A stretch of DNA of 37,057 nt from Clostridia bacterium. Lineage in GTDB: Bacteria > Bacillota > Clostridia > Oscillospirales > Acutalibacteraceae. The stretch lies in NCBI GenBank assembly GCA_017937865.1, contig JAGBCU010000043.1, positions 1-37,057 of the forward strand, read 5' to 3'. Below are positions 33,221 to 37,057 of this stretch, one piece after another. How positions within the stretch are numbered: position 1 is the stretch's first letter; every line of letters starts with the position of its first letter. The translations under genes and the position numbers were made by a program. The notes under the pieces are model-generated. The model was not told where the DNA came from. It saw nothing but the letters and a program-made list of their open reading frames with translations, and did no database searches.

Positions 33221-33789
33221 AAATGATGAACGTACCTAATCAGCTTACGGTTATAAGAATTATTCTTACACCTATTTTCCTTGCTTTGTTTTTGAGCGAT
33301 ATGCCTCATCATTTCCTTATAGGTCTTATCGTTTTTGCAATAGGCTCGTTTACCGATTTTCTTGACGGTAAAATTGCCCGTAAGAAACAGATTGTAACCG
33401 TTTTCGGTCAGCTTGCAGACCCCGTTGCAGATAAAATTCTTACAACTGCGGCACTTCTTGCATTTATGCAGTTTGGTCTTTGTAACATATGGATTATTAT
33501 GATAGTTCTCTTAAGAGAATTTACAATAACCTCATTCCGTCTTGTTGCTACTGCTCAAGGAATCGTTATCCCTGCAAATATTTACGGCAAGCTTAAAACA
33601 ATATCTCAAATGGTATTTTCTTTAGTAATTATGATTCTTGCCGAGCTTAACGATATCGGCATTTTAGGCGATAAATTCCCCTTGTCACAGGTTTCAAACG
33701 GACTTTTATGGGTTACCGCCGTGCTTTGCGTAATCTCAGGCGTAATTTATGTAAAACAATCAATCAAACTTATAGATTTTTCCAAATAA
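33217..33789 (+). CDS. pgsA: CDP-diacylglycerol-glycerol-3-phosphate 3-phosphatidyltransferase
   Basis: 190 aa integral membrane protein. NVPNQLTVIRIILTPIFL is the usual N-terminus. The CDP-alcohol phosphotransferase motif is complete: DGKIARKKQIVTVFGQLADP followed by VAD, matching DG-x2-AR-x8-G-x3-D-x3-D. It makes phosphatidylglycerol phosphate from CDP-diacylglycerol and glycerol 3-phosphate. The start overlaps the rimO stop by 4 nt, so translation is coupled. Confidence 0.95.
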   Translation: MKMMNVPNQLTVIRIILTPIFLALFLSDMPHHFLIGLIVFAIGSFTDFLDGKIARKKQIVTVFGQLADPVADKILTTAALLAFMQFGLCNIWIIMIVLLREFTITSFRLVATAQGIVIPANIYGKLKTISQMVFSLVIMILAELNDIGILGDKFPLSQVSNGLLWVTAVLCVISGVIYVKQSIKLIDFSK

Positions 33790-33801
33790 TCGGGAGGAAA
33801 T

Positions 33802-35226
33802 ATGCAGCTTTATAATTCACTTTCTCGTAAAAAAGAAATTTTCAAAGAAAACGTGCCCGGTAAGGTAAATATGTATACCTGCGGTCCTACCGTTTACCAT
33901 TTTGCTCACATAGGTAATCTTCGTAGCTATATTATGGAGGATGTACTTGAAAAGCATCTTCGTTACAGCGGTTACGACGTAAAGCGTGTAATGAATATTA
34001 CCGACGTTGGCCATCTTTCAAGCGATGCCGATACAGGCGAAGATAAAATGGTTAAGGGTGCAAAGAGAGAAAACAAAACTGTTATGGATATTGCGAAATT
34101 CTATACAGATGCTTTCTTTGAGGATTGCAAAAAGCTTAATATTAAAACACCCGACGTAGTTGAGCCCGCAACAAATTGTATTGATGAATTTATTACAATG
34201 GTAAGCGGTCTTATCGAAAAGGGCTATGCTTATCTTGCAGGCGGTAATGTTTATTTTGATACCTCAAAGCTCGATGAATATTATGTTTTCAACAAGCACG
34301 ACAGCGAAGAGCTTATGGTTGGCGTTCGTGAGGGCGTTGAAGAGGATACAAACAAACGTAATAAAAACGACTTTGTTCTTTGGTTTACAAAATCAAAGTT
34401 TGAAGAGCAGGCTCTTAAATGGGATTCTCCCTGGGGGGTAGGCTACCCCGGTTGGCATATTGAATGCTCTGCAATAAGCCTTAAGCATTTAGGCGAATAT
34501 ATGGATATTCACTGTGGCGGTATTGATAACGCATTCCCTCATCACACAAACGAAATCGCCCAGAGTGAAGCATATTTAGGTCATAAATGGTGTAACTATT
34601 GGTTTCACGTTTTACACCTTAACACAAACACAGGTAAAATGAGTAAGTCAAAGGGTGAATTCCTTACAGTTTCTCTTCTTGAAGAAAAAGGCTATAACCC
34701 TCTTGCATACAGATTTTTCTGCTTACAGTCACATTACAGAAAACAGCTTGTTTTCTCTTACGAAAACCTTGACGGTGCTGCAACGGCTTACGACAAGCTT
34801 CTTAAAAAGATTGCAGCTCTTAACCCCGTTGAGAGTGACGAGCTTGATATGGCAGCAGTTGAAAAGCTTACTGCATCCTTCAAAGCAGCTCTTGATAACG
34901 ATATAAGCACTTCTCTTGCAGTAACTGCAGTTTACGACGTGCTTAAAGAAAAAACAAATGATAAAACGAAGATTTATCTTCTTAACGATTTTGACAGAGT
35001 GCTTTCTCTTGACCTTGTTGAAGGTGCGAAAAAGCTTTCACAGAAGAATGAAGCACCTGTCGAGGTAGATGACTTTGCAAAATACGTTGAAGAGCAGATT
35101 GCTTTAAGAGTTGAAGCTAAAAAGGCTAAAAACTTCGCAGAAGCAGACAGAATTCGTGATGAATTGGCTTCAAAGGGTGTTACTCTTCTTGATACCCGTG
35201 AAGGCACAAAATGGAGTAAGGAATAA
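33802..35226 (+). CDS. cysS: Cysteinyl-tRNA synthetase
   Basis: 474 aa class I synthetase, normal length. Zinc-ligand Cys27 in MYTCGPTVYHFAHIGN, with the HIGH motif as HIGN (36-39); second zinc-site motif GWHIECSAI; HCGGIDNAFPHHTNE; KMSKSKG near residue 279. C-terminal helical DALR-type region and anticodon-binding tail. CGGGAGG lies before the ATG; 12 nt after pgsA. Cytoplasmic. Confidence 0.97.
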   Translation: MQLYNSLSRKKEIFKENVPGKVNMYTCGPTVYHFAHIGNLRSYIMEDVLEKHLRYSGYDVKRVMNITDVGHLSSDADTGEDKMVKGAKRENKTVMDIAKFYTDAFFEDCKKLNIKTPDVVEPATNCIDEFITMVSGLIEKGYAYLAGGNVYFDTSKLDEYYVFNKHDSEELMVGVREGVEEDTNKRNKNDFVLWFTKSKFEEQALKWDSPWGVGYPGWHIECSAISLKHLGEYMDIHCGGIDNAFPHHTNEIAQSEAYLGHKWCNYWFHVLHLNTNTGKMSKSKGEFLTVSLLEEKGYNPLAYRFFCLQSHYRKQLVFSYENLDGAATAYDKLLKKIAALNPVESDELDMAAVEKLTASFKAALDNDISTSLAVTAVYDVLKEKTNDKTKIYLLNDFDRVLSLDLVEGAKKLSQKNEAPVEVDDFAKYVEEQIALRVEAKKAKNFAEADRIRDELASKGVTLLDTREGTKWSKE

Positions 35227-35261
35227 AACCCCACTATTCTTAAAATAAACGGAGTAAAAAT

Positions 35262-35633
35262 ATGACCAGTAAAGAACGAGCAAAATTACGAGCAGAGGCA
35301 AACGGCCTTGACCCTATTTTTCAGATAGGAAAAGAGGGTGTTACCGATGCAGTAATTGCCCAGATTGAAGATACCTTTAACACAAGAGAGCTTTTTAAAA
35401 TTAAAGTGCATCTTGAAAGTGCTCCCGAATCACCGAAGGAAATCGCACAAAAGCTTTCAGAGGCAACAGGCTGCGACGTTATTCAGATAATCGGCGGTAC
35501 TATCGTGGTTTTCAGAATTAATCTTATTCTTCGTCAAAAGGAAGCAGAAAAGAAGAAAAGGTTAAAAGAAAAAGCACGTAAAGAAGCTCTTGAAAGAAGA
35601 ACAGAACGCACAAGGAATAAATACAGCAGGTAA
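35262..35633 (+). CDS. yhbY: CRS1-YhbY domain RNA-binding protein
   Basis: 123 aa. One CRS1-YhbY domain (about residues 1-97): MTSKERAKLRAEANGLDPIFQIGKEGVT, then ELFKIKVHL and the C-terminal QIIGGTIVVFR, with a GxxG-like loop as in KH-type folds. The remaining tail of about 30 residues is strongly basic (KKKRLKEKARKEALERRTERTR), longer than in the minimal family. Members associate with the pre-50S ribosome. 35 nt after cysS, GGAGT before the ATG, likely the same transcript. Confidence 0.92.
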   Translation: MTSKERAKLRAEANGLDPIFQIGKEGVTDAVIAQIEDTFNTRELFKIKVHLESAPESPKEIAQKLSEATGCDVIQIIGGTIVVFRINLILRQKEAEKKKRLKEKARKEALERRTERTRNKYSR

Positions 35634-35638
35634 TTATT

Positions 35639-36322
35639 ATGAGCGAAGTTGTTACAATTACAAGTAAAAAAAAGAAAGCCCCCTTTATAATCGGGCTTAT
35701 CGTTTTGATTTTTGCAATAACGGGTGTTGTAAGCATTGTTAATTTTGCAGTTTCAAAGCTTTCCACAGGCGAAGAAGAAACGGTTGACTATTCGGAATAT
35801 GCCGATTTTCTTACTTGGGTGGTAGGCGTTGACCCTGCACCGTTTAGTGATATCACAAATGCAGATAAAGATACTCTTCGTAATATTGCAATATGTACTC
35901 TTTTAAGTGATGACGTAAAAACAGGTGACTATAACGTAACGGAAGACGGTCTTATTGTTCCTGCGGCGGACGTTGAAAAATATTATTTTGATATGTTCGG
36001 TGCAGACGTGGGTATAATTCACGCAAGCGTTGTGGGCTACGGTTACGAATTTACTTATAATGCAGGTGACAATACCTACACCGTACCTCTTACAGGCGTT
36101 ACACCGCCTTTCTCGGTAAGAATTGAGTCAGTTCAGAAAACAGGCGGTCTTGCAGTGCTTCGCGTTGGCTACGTCGGAACAAATAACGTTGAAGTTCTTC
36201 CCGACGGCACTCTTGCCCCCACCCAGCCCGATAAGTATGCAGACATAACAATCCGCGAAACAGAAACGGGATTTAATCTGATATCCGTTATGACAGTAAC
36301 AGTCGGCGAATTTAACGGCTGA
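35639..36322 (+). CDS. Membrane-anchored protein of unknown function
   Basis: 227 aa, not recognised. A short basic cytoplasmic N-terminus (KKKK) is followed by one membrane helix (about residues 14-37, FIIGLIVLIFAITGVVSIVNFAV). The remaining roughly 190 residues are extracellular, acidic and predicted mixed beta, with repeated VGYxGT/VGYGY-like turns (VVGYGYEFTYNAGDNTYTVPL). It starts 5 nt after yhbY and has GCAGG as ribosome site, so it belongs to the cysS-yhbY transcript. It resembles conserved single-pass proteins often found beside housekeeping genes in Clostridia; no function is claimed. Confidence 0.75.
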   Translation: MSEVVTITSKKKKAPFIIGLIVLIFAITGVVSIVNFAVSKLSTGEEETVDYSEYADFLTWVVGVDPAPFSDITNADKDTLRNIAICTLLSDDVKTGDYNVTEDGLIVPAADVEKYYFDMFGADVGIIHASVVGYGYEFTYNAGDNTYTVPLTGVTPPFSVRIESVQKTGGLAVLRVGYVGTNNVEVLPDGTLAPTQPDKYADITIRETETGFNLISVMTVTVGEFNG

Positions 36323-36366
36323 TTTTGCGTATTTTGCAATTTTCTGTCCACTCGCAGTATCTTAAA

Positions 36367-36394
36367 ATGGCAAATTGGAAATGGCAAGTGGCAA
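36367..36394. repeat. Degenerate heptamer tandem repeats
   Basis: ATGGCAA, ATTGGAA, ATGGCAA, GTGGCAA with a 7-bp period, between the last gene and element D. They match the heptamers of 292-369 and 25560-25608. Confidence 0.7.
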
Positions 36395-36459
36395 ATTAAG
36401 GGTCTGCGACGCTATTATATAAGCTTCGCGGGGAGCAATTACCCTACCAATAGAATAAA

Positions 36460-36985
36460 TTTTAAAAGGCGGTGTACCTCTCTTCGAAGAGAGGGGGACC
36501 GCCTTAATTTATACTTATTCATTGATATTAAGTTTTAAGCGTACCTATAAATAGCTTTTAAAACAAAGTTTAACGGGCGGTGGAGAGTTCTCTACGCGAC
36601 AAGGGAGCGTAGTTGAAGCGTTAGCTTCAAATGTAATAAACTAACTTAACGAAAAGCTACAAAAGAACAACCGTAAGGAATGTGGCTCTGCCCATTCCGC
36701 TTTGGATGTTGTTCGTTTATCGTCATAGGTTGTTGTATGAGTATGGTTGTTTACACGGAACACCCAGAGGGATGTTCCTTACAGCTGTTCTAATTTTGTT
36801 TATTATTTTAGGCGAATTTATGTCAATGAAACCTGCGGTTTCACGACGTTCGAGGACTCACGTCGAGAACTCTCCACCGCCCGAAAAACTTAATTCTAAC
36901 AAAAAATCATTGGCACGAAATATATTTATTCTAAAAACAACAAAGCGAAAGGCGGTCCCTGCCCTCTTGCGGTACCCAAAATTGT
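36460..36985. repeat. Large dispersed-repeat-like element D
   Basis: Same nested plan as elements A and B but with a much longer core. Outer inverted repeat GGGACCGCCTT (36495-36505) with AAGGCGGTCCC (36949-36959). Inner repeat CGGGCGGTGGAGAGTTCTC (36574-36592) with its exact complement at 36865-36883 (19 bp). The left tip is a perfect hairpin CCTCTCTTC/GAAGAGAGG (36477-36494) nested in GGCGGT/ACCGCC (36468-36503). Further inverted repeats lie just beyond (AAAATTG/CAATTTT around 36978-37012). No coding sequence seen. Together with the heptamers this explains most of 36323-37057. Confidence 0.75.
36574..36883. ncRNA. Candidate large structured RNA inside element D
   Basis: A 19-bp closing helix encloses eight helices found by eye: CTACGC/GCGTAG (36592-36612); TTGAAGC/GCTTCAA (36613-36630); GAACAAC/GTTGTTC (36665-36714), itself holding GGAATG/CATTCC (36677-36698); TCATA/TATGA (36723-36740); GGAACA/TGTTCC (36757-36778); TGAAACC/GGTTTCA (36827-36843); CGACG/CGTCG (36844-36865). 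Helices tile the region almost end to end, unlike random sequence. Orientation and expression are unknown because most hairpins fold on either strand. I cannot match it to a named RNA class; it is not RNase P, tmRNA, 6S or a group II intron as far as I can tell. Confidence 0.5.
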
Positions 36986-37057
36986 TTGCTCGCTATTCGC
37001 TTCGCACAATTTTGACCGCTACGCCAACTCACACTCCCTGTTTCCGCCACCGGCGGC

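Noticed and set aside
36574..36883. Group II intron, tmRNA, 6S RNA or RNase P RNA
   Set aside because: No GUGYG start, domain V, tRNA-like ends, or RNase P core motifs; the closed 19-bp inverted repeat does not match these.

Overview
The window looks like a chromosomal segment of a low-to-moderate GC (about 40% by eye) anaerobic member of the class Clostridia, most likely an uncultured gut Oscillospirales/Ruminococcaceae-type bacterium. This is inferred from the AGGAGG-type ribosome sites, the TTGNNN-17-TATAAT promoters, the gene order recA-recX-rimO-pgsA-cysS, a pdp-type nucleoside operon, a type I dockerin, and many intracellular glycoside hydrolases and GPH/BioY transporters. No rRNA, tRNA, phage, complete insertion sequence or CRISPR array was seen.

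Layout. 1-456: repeat-rich spacer (tail of one dispersed repeat, a right half of another, heptamer tandem repeats, a terminator). 457-3037 (-): ACT protein, DUF711 protein and GNAT-like acyltransferase operon. 3160-6119 (-): GPH-type sugar symporter followed by a secreted PHP metallohydrolase. 6421-6987 (+): bioY. 7047-11305 (-): a protein of unknown function (propeller-like N-terminus plus helical domain) translationally coupled to a GH38 alpha-mannosidase. 11532-14673 (+): EctB-like aminotransferase, then a fused ABC exporter. 14685-14990: repeat element A. 15012-19337 (+): nucleoside salvage operon deoD-deoB-cdd-pdp with a CPBP protease gene at its end. 19442-21877 (-) and 22036-25119 (+): divergent GH3 and GH106-like glycosidases. 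25137-25608: repeat element B and heptamer repeats. 25620-29468 (-): four-gene operon of a secreted LRR-dockerin protein, a small orphan protein, a condensation-fold acyltransferase and a zinc-ribbon membrane protein. 29701-29889 (-): rpmB. 30134-36322 (+): recA-recX-rimO-pgsA-cysS-yhbY plus a membrane-anchored protein of unknown function. 36323-37057: a gene-free stretch with the largest repeat element (D).

The metabolic theme is carbohydrate and nucleoside scavenging. Oligosaccharides are probably imported and cut in the cytoplasm (GH38, GH3 and GH106-like all lack signal peptides). Nucleosides are phosphorolysed, and the ribose/deoxyribose 1-phosphates are isomerised by DeoB for central metabolism. 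Biotin is imported rather than made here.

The most unusual content is non-coding. A family of dispersed elements (A, B, partial C, longer D) is built from nested inverted repeats. Their hairpins differ in sequence from copy to copy but keep base pairing, which points to selection on structure. Element D encloses about 270 nt that fold by eye into eight consecutive or nested helices inside a perfect 19-bp closing helix, a good candidate for a large structured RNA. Degenerate 7-bp tandem repeats lie beside elements B, C and D.
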